DNA from: Pedobacter glucosidilyticus DSM 23534
GTDB taxonomy: Bacteria; Bacteroidota; Bacteroidia; Sphingobacteriales; Sphingobacteriaceae
NCBI RefSeq assembly: GCF_000425145.1
Contig: NZ_KE384311.1
Span: 186,001 to 250,000 of the forward strand
DNA length: 64,000 nucleotides
Direction: 5' to 3'
How positions within the stretch are numbered: the stretch's first letter is position 1; the number at the start of each line of letters is the position of its first letter. Shown piece by piece: positions 37,849 through 45,666 of the stretch. The notes beneath the pieces are model-generated. The model ran no database searches. It was given only the letters and a program-made list of their open reading frames with translations, and had not been told where the DNA came from. The position numbers were made by a program, and so were the translations under genes.

Positions 37849-38697
37849 TTATAAATGCTCATTGGGTTTAATTTTTTGTTCTGTTTGAGCGTATGCTTCA
37901 TCAATAGGTGGTGCTAATATAGGCTCGTTTCCTTCTGGAAAACCATTAATAAATTCGAAACTACCTTTACCGTCTGGAGACTGCCCCATTGTCCAGCGTT
38001 CTCCCGGGTCTTCCGGATTGTTGATATTTGTAGAAACAAAGGCGTAGTTAAAAGCTAGATTTTCTTTATCCTGTGGGAAGCTATTTGGAATAGGATGAAC
38101 ACCTTTTAAGCCTCCTAAATCTTCTAAAACGGCTAGCCATTGGTTCTGGTGCATCGTATCCCTTGCAATTAAAAACGATAACATGTCTTTCATACCAGAA
38201 TCTTCAGTAGACTGCCATAAACGTGTAGCCAATAATCTTCCGGTTGATTCTGCCATTACATTAGCATACATATCCGCTGCTAAATTGCCACTAGCAACCA
38301 CCCAAGAACCATTAAATGGGACTCCGTTACTATCTGCTGCCATAGCCGCCAAACCTGCTGATAGGTAATGACGAGGATCCATCCCTCCCATTATTTGTTT
38401 AACAACAGGGTTGCTTGATACTACCTCATCAATAATATTACCTTTTGCACCCTCAAGGTTTAAGGCTACTGCTGTACAAAGCATTTCTATATGTGAAATC
38501 TCTTCTGTACCAGTCTCCAATAACATATCTCGGTATTTTTGCGGGCCACGGTTGCCCCATGCCTGGAAAAGATACTGTAAGCAAACCCTAATTTCGCCTT
38601 CTATACCGCCTATAGCTTGTTGTAGCAAACGGGCAAATTGAGGGTCAGGCTTATCAACCTTTACAGTATACTGTAATTTTTTGTCGTGAAAAAACAT
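37849..38697 (-). CDS. Manganese catalase
   Basis: Non-haem dimanganese catalase that dismutates hydrogen peroxide. From the ATG at 38697 the protein has 282 residues and begins MFFHDKKLQY, the normal family N-terminus; a GTG 57 bp upstream would add residues not expected in the family. The five metal ligands are visible: Glu35 (GIEGEIRVC), Glu66 and His69 (EEISHIE), Glu150 (NVMAESTGR) and His183 (RDTMHQNQW). It sits in the middle of a same-strand run with a lipoprotein, SPW protein, DUF2243 and a dehydrogenase, suggesting a shared oxidative or desiccation stress response. Confidence 0.94.
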   Translation of the reverse strand: MFFHDKKLQYTVKVDKPDPQFARLLQQAIGGIEGEIRVCLQYLFQAWGNRGPQKYRDMLLETGTEEISHIEMLCTAVALNLEGAKGNIIDEVVSSNPVVKQIMGGMDPRHYLSAGLAAMAADSNGVPFNGSWVVASGNLAADMYANVMAESTGRLLATRLWQSTEDSGMKDMLSFLIARDTMHQNQWLAVLEDLGGLKGVHPIPNSFPQDKENLAFNYAFVSTNINNPEDPGERWTMGQSPDGKGSFEFINGFPEGNEPILAPPIDEAYAQTEQKIKPNEHL

Positions 38698-38799
38698 AAT
38701 TCTGATTTTTAATGGTAAATGATTATTGACTATATAGTACCAAGTAAGTGCCACAAAAACCGCTATTTATACGGTATTTAATGTGATAAATACTTAATA

Positions 38800-39051
38800 T
38801 TATGTAGCCTTTCCTTTATGCTCCCAGTGGTCTTTAATGATATTTCCTGATGCGTCTTCTTTTAGCCGACGAGCAAATCTTTCCCCTTTAACGTTCTCTT
38901 TATCCTCCATCTTACCTAAAAACAGTAGGATCGGCCTACCCTTTTTATCGGTTTTAAAAACCAAATCATACTGTTGGTAACGGATATGTATTTTAGAAGA
39001 TGCTTCGTAATTTTTATTTAATATCTTCTGTATTTGTTCTCCAATTTTCAT
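38800..39051 (-). CDS. Small conserved-looking protein of unknown function
   Basis: An 83-residue soluble protein, strongly charged (many Lys, Glu, Asp), starting MKIGEQIQKILNKN and with a central beta-type segment (YDLVFKTDKKGRPILLFLG). No domain is recognised. The gene overlaps the end of the DUF2243 gene by 38 bp in another frame. That is a long overlap but common enough in this dense cluster, and the good ATG and absence of stops support it. It precedes the catalase gene by about 100 bp. Confidence 0.65.
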   Translation of the reverse strand: MKIGEQIQKILNKNYEASSKIHIRYQQYDLVFKTDKKGRPILLFLGKMEDKENVKGERFARRLKEDASGNIIKDHWEHKGKAT

Positions 39052-39688
39052 AAGATGGATTTTTAATTTTATAGATAAGAAAGCATCCTAATACGATGAT
39101 GAGGATAGAAAAAGCAAGGAAAGATAAATTCCAAATTTGAGGATTTACATCAAAATCTTTTACTGAGTGGAATTTAAAAATATGATGATTTAATATCCCT
39201 TCAATAAGGTTAAAGAATCCCCATCCTAAGAGCAAACCTCCTATAAATAAATTCTGATGTTTAAATAATGTATTATGTTGTAACAGCCTATGTAAAAGAA
39301 TGATACCAAAAAATGTAATAAAGAAAGTAAATGCATTGAATATGCCGTCCCAAAACATATTCACACTTTTAGATGTAAAGTCTAGTGGGACAATTTTTGC
39401 AGAAACCATTTCATGCCATTGTAATATTTGATGAAATACAATGCCATCTATAAAACCTCCTAATCCAATACCTAAAACACAGGCTGTTGCTACCAATGGA
39501 GTTATACTTAAAACTTTTTTAGGATTATTCTCAAAAGCTAAAGCTTTGTATCCCAAGAAAGCAGTTAATAGTCCTAATAGTATAAAAGGAATAAATAGTT
39601 GCACCAGTTCTATCCCTGTTAGGCTAGCTGTTATAGCTGTTTGCAAAGGCCTATTGCAAGTAACGCAAAACACAATTAAATCATCCAT
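39014..39688 (-). CDS. DUF2243 membrane protein
   Basis: A 224-residue integral membrane protein with about six hydrophobic helices. The DUF2243 hallmark is GIGLGGFIDGIVFHQILQWHEM near residues 74-95, with conserved Asp and His, and the block NMFWDGIFNAFTFF follows. A C-x-x-C (FCVTC) lies at the N-terminus. DUF2243 is found with oxidative-stress and cytochrome-related genes and has no proven function. It lies 18 bp after the dehydrogenase gene and overlaps the next small gene by 38 bp, so it is part of the operon. Confidence 0.85.
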   Translation of the reverse strand: MDDLIVFCVTCNRPLQTAITASLTGIELVQLFIPFILLGLLTAFLGYKALAFENNPKKVLSITPLVATACVLGIGLGGFIDGIVFHQILQWHEMVSAKIVPLDFTSKSVNMFWDGIFNAFTFFITFFGIILLHRLLQHNTLFKHQNLFIGGLLLGWGFFNLIEGILNHHIFKFHSVKDFDVNPQIWNLSFLAFSILIIVLGCFLIYKIKNPSYENWRTNTEDIK

Positions 39689-39706
39689 AGGTAGTTGGGC
39701 TAAATG

Positions 39707-40882
39707 TTAATTAAAAGGTTTAAAAACCGCTCGCATACATTTATTGGTTTTATCGTTAAACATTTCATAAGCTTTTTGGCCAGCCTCTAGAGAAACAGGA
39801 TGCGTTAATAAAAACTCTGGATTGATGATTTCTCTTCTTATTAAATCAAATAACATAGGCACATATTTTTGTCCATGCATTTGCCCTCCTCTTATGGTTA
39901 AACCTTTATTCATGAAAAGCCCCATAGGAATTTTATCTACCAAACCAGCATAAACCCCAACTATAGAAACTGTCCCGCCTTTACGGCAAGCAGCAATAGC
40001 TTGTCTTAAAACAGCAGCCCTATCAGATTCTAATCGTAAAAACTGTTTAGTTTTATCGTAAACATGCTCTATACCAGTGGTATGTGCCTCCATACCTACA
40101 GCATCAATACAACAATCAGGTCCTCTGCCTCCTGTAGCTTCTTTTAGTTCCTCTAATACATCGGTATCTTCATAATTAATAATATCTGCACCACTATATC
40201 TTGCAGCATTGGCTAAACGATAATCTAACCTATCTATAGCAATTACCCTTTCTGCGCCCATCGCATAAGCGCATTGCATAGCCATTTGTCCAACACCACC
40301 TGCGCCCCAAACAGCTACAATATCACCGGGTTTAACAGCTGCCATCTCAGCGGCCATGTATCCGGTAGGCACTCCATCAGAAACAAAGACAGCTTTTTCA
40401 TCAGAAATATCTTCGGGGATTTTAAAAGCTCCATGATCTGCAAAAGGGACACGAATATACTCGGCGTGGCTACCTGCATAACCACCAAAAAGATGCGAAT
40501 AACCAAATATACCCGCTGTTGGATATTGATAAATTTTTTCCTGTAATAAACCGTTGGGGTTAGAGTTATCGCACAAAGACCATGTTTCTTCTTTACAATA
40601 TTGGCACTCGCCACAACCAATAACAGAAATAACCACCACACGGTCGCCTTTCTTTAAGTTTTTTACCCCTGCTCCTGTTTCTACTACTTCGCCAATAAAC
40701 TCATGACCAATAATATCACCAGCCTTCATAGAGGGTACAAAACCGTTAATCAGGTGTAAATCAGAACCACAAACAGAGCTCATGGTAACTTTTACAATAG
40801 CATCTTTAGGATTTAAAATTTCAGGATCTGGTACGCGTTCAACCCTTAAATCGCGTACGCCATTCCAACATAAAGCTTTCAT
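39707..40882 (-). CDS. Zinc-dependent alcohol dehydrogenase, formaldehyde dehydrogenase-like
   Basis: A 391-residue medium-chain dehydrogenase/reductase. Catalytic zinc ligands lie in VCGSDLHL (Cys near 38) and GHEFIGEVVE (His-Glu near 60). A four-Cys structural zinc lobe is present (CGECQYCKEETWSLC near 90-104). The Rossmann motif is WGAGGVGQMAMQ near 191. The long form with an extra lobe resembles glutathione-independent formaldehyde dehydrogenases and related enzymes. NAD(P) use is expected; the substrate is not known. It belongs to the stress cluster, 24 bp after the SRPBCC gene. Confidence 0.9.
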   Translation of the reverse strand: MKALCWNGVRDLRVERVPDPEILNPKDAIVKVTMSSVCGSDLHLINGFVPSMKAGDIIGHEFIGEVVETGAGVKNLKKGDRVVVISVIGCGECQYCKEETWSLCDNSNPNGLLQEKIYQYPTAGIFGYSHLFGGYAGSHAEYIRVPFADHGAFKIPEDISDEKAVFVSDGVPTGYMAAEMAAVKPGDIVAVWGAGGVGQMAMQCAYAMGAERVIAIDRLDYRLANAARYSGADIINYEDTDVLEELKEATGGRGPDCCIDAVGMEAHTTGIEHVYDKTKQFLRLESDRAAVLRQAIAACRKGGTVSIVGVYAGLVDKIPMGLFMNKGLTIRGGQMHGQKYVPMLFDLIRREIINPEFLLTHPVSLEAGQKAYEMFNDKTNKCMRAVFKPFN

Positions 40883-40906
40883 AAATTATTGTTTTTACGT
40901 ATGATA

Positions 40907-41629
40907 TTATTTTCTTCCTGATGGTTGCCCCTTGATGGTTGCTACTTCTCCAGCCTCTATTACTTGTTTAAAAGCTCTGATGTCTTCTTTTAAAATTGTT
41001 TTAAAAAGCGGGTTAAAAAGCTTAGCTACTCCCTCGCCCAAAGCACCTGCTGGCGGATGGTAACTAAAAATAACTTTAAGAACAGTGCCTTGCCCCCTAG
41101 GAGCATCATAAAACTCTACCTTTCCAGCATTATTAATGGTAGAGTTTTCTATAGATTGCCAGCCAATGAGCTCATTAGGTATTTCTTTAACAATCTCTGC
41201 ATTCCATTTAATAATGCCTACACCACCAGGTATTCTAGCTATCCATTCAGATTCTACATCGTTTTTTTGTTCAACACGTTGTAAATGGCTCATAAAAAAA
41301 GGCAAGTTTTCTAGCTGACGCCAATACCTATAAACTTCTTCTCGTGGTTTATTTACCGTAAAAATAACCCTTGTATTAATGGCATTTGTTTCATTACTAT
41401 TTTTATCTAAGCCTGTATACAGCGGGCAGTTACCACTTAAACCCCTGTAAACTAGAAAAGCCCCAGTTAGTACTTTGATAGGGTTTGCTAAGGGATGTTT
41501 ATAATGTTTAGCCAACAGCATACCTCCCGCAGCAAGAGAAATTAGACGTTCTGCATTGTTCACATTAATAAATTCCTTTTTGTGCTTACGCTGATGTTTA
41601 CCTGAATGGATAGCATGTTCTGTTTTCAT
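40907..41629 (-). CDS. DUF2892-SRPBCC fusion protein (polyketide cyclase-like)
   Basis: A 240-residue protein. Residues about 25-70 form a DUF2892-type membrane hairpin (LISLAAGGMLLAKHYKHPL, then GAFLVYRGLSGNCPLY). Residues about 85-225 form an SRPBCC/START-like ligand-binding domain (VNKPREEVYRYWRQLENLPF, ELIGWQSIENSTINNAGKV). Proteins with this pairing recur in stress and desiccation gene sets of many bacteria, with no defined ligand. It is the first gene of the minus-strand run towards catalase, so its upstream region (41630-42101) probably contains the cluster promoter. Confidence 0.85.
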   Translation of the reverse strand: MKTEHAIHSGKHQRKHKKEFINVNNAERLISLAAGGMLLAKHYKHPLANPIKVLTGAFLVYRGLSGNCPLYTGLDKNSNETNAINTRVIFTVNKPREEVYRYWRQLENLPFFMSHLQRVEQKNDVESEWIARIPGGVGIIKWNAEIVKEIPNELIGWQSIENSTINNAGKVEFYDAPRGQGTVLKVIFSYHPPAGALGEGVAKLFNPLFKTILKEDIRAFKQVIEAGEVATIKGQPSGRK

Positions 41630-42101
41630 AATAGTATTTTTTTAGATATGATAAAAAGCCCAAAGTTTGTGCCGTAGAAATGATTTATAAATGAAAACAG
41701 TATTAATACTGTTAAAAGATTTTTAGTTAAATCAGCCTTGGTATCGTTAAAAAGATTTTTTTTAACATCCGCTTACCTTTTATAGAAGTATAAAATAATA
41801 TCCTAAATAAAATTCAGGTATTTACACCCTAAAGAAACCGTATTTACCGGTTCTACTTCTGCATCATATTTGTTTTTACCTGTACGGATTTAGCCAAACT
41901 ATAAAAAGAAATTTTATAAATTTTAAAAACCCTACATCTACCTATTTCGAAAGCTTGTATGGTAAAAGCCATACAAGCTATAATGTTGTAGACTATCTAC
42001 AATATTTAAAAATCCAAAAGATATAAAGAGATTAGCATGTTCCTTTACTAAACCAACAAACTATTAACAAACAAAGTATTTCTAACTAAAAATATATCAC
42101 T
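41630..42101. promoter_or_regulatory. 472-bp divergent regulatory region with hairpins
   Basis: No gene is seen between the SRPBCC gene (minus) and the small charged protein (plus). The region holds AACCG-N7-CGGTT near 41836-41855, a perfect 11-bp hairpin AGCTTGTATGG / CCATACAAGCT at 41952-41979 (6-nt loop), and immediately after it a 7-bp hairpin TTGTAGA / TCTACAA at 41986-42002. The two hairpins lie about 100 bp before the small plus-strand gene and could be operators or leader structures. Confidence 0.4.
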
Positions 42102-42284
42102 ATGAAAAACAAAGCTAAAGACCAACAAAAAACAGAGATTAAAGTAAGAGAAACAGACATCATAAAAGGCGCTAAAAAGGAAGACCAATTAGAAAAACTA
42201 GCACCTAAAAATGATGAAGAACGCAACCAAAAAGAAAAGCAAACGGGTGCAACACCAGCTAAACGTGTGGATGATGGCACTTAA
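42102..42284 (+). CDS. Small highly charged hydrophilic protein, 60 residues
   Basis: A 60-residue protein with about half its residues Lys, Glu, Asp, Arg or Gln, and no Cys, Trp, Tyr or Phe. It is predicted to be fully disordered, like small hydrophilic stress proteins. A clean ATG follows an AT-rich leader, and the stop is well defined. It is divergent from the SRPBCC gene at the edge of the stress cluster. No family is recognised. The opposite strand has an equally long frame, but its composition (Ser/Phe-rich, no start context) is less convincing. Confidence 0.6.
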   Translation: MKNKAKDQQKTEIKVRETDIIKGAKKEDQLEKLAPKNDEERNQKEKQTGATPAKRVDDGT

Positions 42285-42463
42285 AGGCCTAGTTTAAAGT
42301 ATTAAATTTAAATCTTACTCTTAAATTTCTTAAGAAGAATTGCTTACGCTTATTATGATGAGTTGATAATCATGATTGGGAGGAATTGACTGTTATACAA
42401 GATAAAAGTCTAAGACAATCATCTCTCCCCCCTTTTCGCTTTCACCTCAATTTACATATACCC

Positions 42464-43591
42464 CTACTCTGCTACATCTAACAAAAGCATCATTTTATTA
42501 AATGCTGTCTTTGCCAACTTTGGTAATTTACTTACACGTTCGCTTAATATTTTTAAATCATCCCTAGAAACAACAAAATCTTCTTGATATCTGGATTGAC
42601 AATAAGTAAGATTAAGAAGTTCTAACAAACGCTGTCCTTCTATATCCTCTACAGGAAATACCATACACATTTCGGGTGCTATCTGTTTCAGTTCTTTATT
42701 TAAGGCAAACAAATCATGCGTTTTTTTCTCTTTACCTCTAAAAGCAGTAATTAGTGCTCGGCAGCTATGCTCGGCACATTGGTGTAGTAAAAAGGCTGCT
42801 AAACGAGGGCTATCTTCTAAGCAATCCTGAGATTGAACATAAAAAGAGTCCGCTAATTGAATAGTCCAACGAAATACATTTTCACTTTTTGCTTTCCGCT
42901 CTAATAAATCTATACTAGAAACCTTGGGCATAGGTTTACCAGATAAATCATAAATCAAATTCTCAGGGCGACAATGACTCAGATAAAGCAAATCACAAGT
43001 TTTAAAAGCTTCTACCAAAGCTCCGTTTACACATAAGCTACAATGTAAATGGCTTTGTGCAGCATGTATAAAATCTAGTTGGGGTTGTAAATCGGCAAAC
43101 TTTTGTTGTAAACGGTCTTGTAAAACAAAGAGGACTTCTATTTCTTCATTCAAACTCGAATTACTATGTTGTTTTTTCCAAAGAAATGCTTTTTCTGGTT
43201 GTATGACCCTAATCAATAGTTCTATTGCAGGTGCCAGTTCTGTGCTTACTGCTGGATGACATTTTTTTAAACCAATAACATCATCTAAAACAACTTTGGT
43301 AGTTTCTTTACCTTCTTTCATGGTAACATAAGCTGCAACCAGCAGGCAGTTTAAGCGGTAATAGTAAAAATACATATCCTCTAAGTGGTCACAATCTGTA
43401 TCTGCACCGAGTATAGCCCGGTATTTAAGCCAGCCCTGATACATTTTATCTAACATCTCCTGTGCTTGCGGCACCGGGTGGTCTAAATAAAAGCAATCTA
43501 GTTCTAGCTTTACCAGTTTTGGGTTTTCTGCATCTATGATACAAGCTTTTTGCGTTAGCTCGGGATATTTTAATATTTTTTCATCATTCAT
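42464..43591 (-). CDS. HEPN domain protein with unknown N-terminal region
   Basis: A 375-residue soluble protein. The C-terminal 120 residues look like a HEPN domain: SPRLAAFLLHQCAEHSCRAL near 261, FRGKEKKTHDLFALNKEL near 284, then LLELLNLTYCQSRYQEDF. Arg285-x6-His292 fits the Rx4-6H signature of HEPN ribonucleases. The N-terminal 250 residues are helical and match no family I know; no nucleotidyltransferase motif is visible. It is divergent from an XRE regulator, with a small palindrome in the shared promoter region. It may be an RNA-targeting toxin or defence effector, or a non-catalytic HEPN protein; this is inference. Confidence 0.7.
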   Translation of the reverse strand: MNDEKILKYPELTQKACIIDAENPKLVKLELDCFYLDHPVPQAQEMLDKMYQGWLKYRAILGADTDCDHLEDMYFYYYRLNCLLVAAYVTMKEGKETTKVVLDDVIGLKKCHPAVSTELAPAIELLIRVIQPEKAFLWKKQHSNSSLNEEIEVLFVLQDRLQQKFADLQPQLDFIHAAQSHLHCSLCVNGALVEAFKTCDLLYLSHCRPENLIYDLSGKPMPKVSSIDLLERKAKSENVFRWTIQLADSFYVQSQDCLEDSPRLAAFLLHQCAEHSCRALITAFRGKEKKTHDLFALNKELKQIAPEMCMVFPVEDIEGQRLLELLNLTYCQSRYQEDFVVSRDDLKILSERVSKLPKLAKTAFNKMMLLLDVAE

Positions 43592-43653
43592 AAGATAGGG
43601 ATTTTATTTAAGCCAAATCTTTCTATCTTACTTGATGTACCCAACCATAAGAA

Positions 43654-43668
43654 ATTGTATTTTACAAT
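43654..43668. promoter_or_regulatory. Palindrome ATTGTA-TTT-TACAAT, candidate operator
   Basis: A perfect 6-bp inverted repeat with a 3-bp spacer lies between the divergent HEPN and XRE genes, 47 bp upstream of the XRE start. It is a plausible binding site for the XRE protein encoded next to it, but nothing in the sequence proves this. TACATTTA at 43688-43695 resembles a -7 box for the XRE gene. Confidence 0.35.
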
Positions 43669-43714
43669 CATCTGCTTGTTTCGTACATTTACTTAAAAAG
43701 CATAAATTTATAAC

Positions 43715-44110
43715 ATGACAGACACTTTACACATCGGCCAAAAAATTTCTCGCATCCGCGAATTAAGAGGCATGAAACAAGAAGCCTTAGCTCAGGAATT
43801 AGGCATCAGCCAACAAGCCATTTCTAAACTAGAGCAAAGTGAGAAAATTGAAGAAGAAGTGCTGGATAAGATTGCAAAGGCTTTAGGGGTGACTGCCGAA
43901 GGGTTAAAAAAATTCAATGAAGAAACAATTCTAAATATCATTTCTAACACTTTTACAAGTAATGATACCTCAACAATAAATGCTATAAATATTCAGCCTA
44001 CCTTTAATCCTATTGATAAATTAATTGAGGTTTATGAAGAAAATAAGAAGCTTTATGAAAAATTACTAGCCAGTGAGCGTGAGAAAATAGAAATCTTAAA
44101 AAACAAATAA
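43715..44110 (+). CDS. XRE-family transcriptional regulator
   Basis: A 131-residue protein. Residues 7-62 form a Cro/C1-type helix-turn-helix (KISRIRELRGMKQEALAQEL, then GISQQAISKLEQSEKIEEEV). Residues about 95-131 form a short coiled coil (LIEVYEENKKLYEKLLASER) suited to dimerisation. It is divergent from the HEPN gene and 16 bp upstream of the lipoprotein gene. It may autoregulate and control the HEPN gene through the palindrome at 43654. Similar free-standing XRE regulators are common in Pedobacter relatives. Confidence 0.88.
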   Translation: MTDTLHIGQKISRIRELRGMKQEALAQELGISQQAISKLEQSEKIEEEVLDKIAKALGVTAEGLKKFNEETILNIISNTFTSNDTSTINAINIQPTFNPIDKLIEVYEENKKLYEKLLASEREKIEILKNK

Positions 44111-44126
44111 CACATTATCATCTACC

Positions 44127-44645
44127 ATGAAAACAAACCTTTACCTTTCAACAATTTTGTTAGGTCTAACACTTACTGTATTTACAGGATGTAAAAAGGA
44201 CTTAAAAACTGCTACTTTAAATATTAAAGTACTAGACCCTAATAATAGATCAGCTGGAAATATAAAGTTTGATATTTTACAGCATCAAGGTGAATTCTTT
44301 CAAACCCTAAGTACAATAGTAAGCTCTTCTAACGGAGAAACACTTATCAATCTAAGAAAGGATAAAATCTATTATATTTACTTAGTGCCCCAAGAAAGAT
44401 ATACGGATTGGTATATGGGTAACTCAGCTGCTCAACTTTTTAATGTCGGACTTTTTCAGTCTTTAGATGAAATTAATAACCTTCCAATACACAAACCAAC
44501 ACCCAAGATAGGTGACGTCAAATATGCAGATATCAATGGTGATGCAATTATCAGTGTAGAAGATTTGGTTTTAAAAGTAGATTTGGAAGAAGATATTTTA
44601 ATGACAGTTAATCTGGTAGCTGGGAAGATGAGGTTGCATAGGTGA
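44127..44645 (+). CDS. Lipoprotein with carboxypeptidase-regulatory-like fold and dockerin-like loop
   Basis: A 172-residue protein with a lipoprotein signal (TLTVFTGC, Cys at residue 22). The mature part begins with a beta-type segment (TATLNIKVLDPNN) and a Gly/Asn-rich core. It ends with a calcium-loop-like sequence, GDVKYADINGDAIISVEDL, matching the DxNxDxxxxxxD pattern of dockerin and EF-hand loops near residues 134-148. Only one such loop is present, so calcium binding is uncertain. It follows the XRE gene by 16 bp; function unknown. Confidence 0.72.
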   Translation: MKTNLYLSTILLGLTLTVFTGCKKDLKTATLNIKVLDPNNRSAGNIKFDILQHQGEFFQTLSTIVSSSNGETLINLRKDKIYYIYLVPQERYTDWYMGNSAAQLFNVGLFQSLDEINNLPIHKPTPKIGDVKYADINGDAIISVEDLVLKVDLEEDILMTVNLVAGKMRLHR

Positions 44646-44683
44646 GTTAGTTATAAGAAGAAAAATATTCCAATTTTATTTAC

Positions 44684-45070
44684 TTAATCAACTCTTACTA
44701 AATATATTAAATCATTATCTGGTTTATTATATATAACTAACTCTTTAGTATCAACCTTAATAATTTCCAAATCCCCCAAATCTTCTTTAGTTTTTAAATC
44801 TCTGAGCTTAATAATTCTTTTAGCTGGTATATAAGTCCAACTTTGTTCTTCCACTTGGCCACCACCAATAAAAGTTAAAATACCCGATTTAGCAAATATC
44901 ATATAAGCTTTAATACTATTATGCATAACCACAGTCTTTCCATTGTGCACTGCCTTTTTAATTAACCATTTATGAGTTAATAAATCTTTGGTATACTTTT
45001 CCTTTTGAAGAGTCTTTTGCTGTGCAAAAACAAAGTTTGAAATAACACAAAGAAAATTTGTCTGAATCAT
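44684..45070 (-). CDS. Small exported protein, lipocalin-like
   Basis: A 128-residue protein whose N-terminus (MIQTNFLCVISNFVFAQQ) looks like a short signal peptide cut after FAQ. The mature part begins with a helix and LLTHKWLIKKAVHNGKTVV, then beta strands (YMIFAKSGILTFIGGGQVEE, WTYIPAKRIIKL), as in small lipocalin-like Bacteroidota exported proteins. No specific family is assigned. The gene lies 4 bp after the GxxExxY gene on the same strand, so the two are probably co-transcribed. Confidence 0.65.
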   Translation of the reverse strand: MIQTNFLCVISNFVFAQQKTLQKEKYTKDLLTHKWLIKKAVHNGKTVVMHNSIKAYMIFAKSGILTFIGGGQVEEQSWTYIPAKRIIKLRDLKTKEDLGDLEIIKVDTKELVIYNKPDNDLIYLVRVD

Positions 45071-45073
45071 GAT

Positions 45074-45487
45074 TTACTCGATTTTAGGATGAGCAGGATT
45101 CAGGTTGTACTTAGAATTAAACACTTTTTTAAATTGCAAACTCGTACTTCCAAAGTTTATTAAAAGTCCTATTGGCTTATTATAAGCTATTAAATAATTT
45201 TTGGCTTGTGCTAAGTGTACATCCTCCAAATTGATGAGTGCTTTAAGTTCAACGATAATGTCATTTTCAACAATAAAATCTGCTCTTCTTGTACCTACGT
45301 GAATACCATCGTAAAAAATATCCTGCTCTAATTCACGAGCAAAACCTAAGCCAGCCCTTTCAAGTTCGATTGCCAAGCATCGCTGGTAAATGACCTCCTG
45401 AAAGCCATTGCCAAGTAGGTTGTGAACCTTCATAGCACAACCATTAATTTTATATGTAATGCTATCGTAATTATTCATCCTGAGCAT
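45074..45487 (-). CDS. GxxExxY family protein (PD-(D/E)XK-like)
   Basis: A 137-residue protein of the GxxExxY family: the defining motif is in LLGNGFQEVIYQ near residues 25-36. A nuclease-like core, RRADFIVENDIIVELKA near 67-83, has the Asp and Glu-x-Lys arrangement of PD-(D/E)XK enzymes. The family is abundant in Bacteroidota and Cyanobacteria, with unknown function. Two ATG codons are available (45487 and 45478); both overlap the stop of the preceding 60-residue gene by 8-17 bp, so they are coupled. Confidence 0.85.
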   Translation of the reverse strand: MLRMNNYDSITYKINGCAMKVHNLLGNGFQEVIYQRCLAIELERAGLGFARELEQDIFYDGIHVGTRRADFIVENDIIVELKALINLEDVHLAQAKNYLIAYNKPIGLLINFGSTSLQFKKVFNSKYNLNPAHPKIE

Positions 45488-45653
45488 CTTTTAATCCTGA
45501 AAATTCTGATTCAGATAATTTTAAGAAATGAATAAGCGGAAAATCCTTAACAGGTTCGTCAATGGCTGCTGCGTTGCCTTCGTCATTAAACATAAAAAAC
45601 TGGTGCGTTTTCTCCACTAAAAATTTAAACATATAATCTCTGCGTTTTAACAT
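45471..45653 (-). CDS. Small protein of unknown function, 60 residues
   Basis: The ATG at 45651-45653 is preceded by a G-rich GAGGGGGG ribosome binding site, which decides the start over a TTG 21 bp upstream. The product (MLKRRDYMFKFLVEKTHQ at the N-terminus, acidic C-terminus) has no recognised domain. It sits between the 321-residue gene upstream and the GxxExxY gene that overlaps its stop, so it reads as the middle gene of a compact unit. It may be a small partner of the upstream protein. Confidence 0.6.
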   Translation of the reverse strand: MLKRRDYMFKFLVEKTHQFFMFNDEGNAAAIDEPVKDFPLIHFLKLSESEFSGLKDAQDE

Positions 45654-45666
45654 AGAGCCGCCCCCC

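Noticed and set aside
42086-42280. 64-codon frame on the minus strand
   Set aside because: Fully antisense to the small charged protein, Ser/Phe-rich and without start context.
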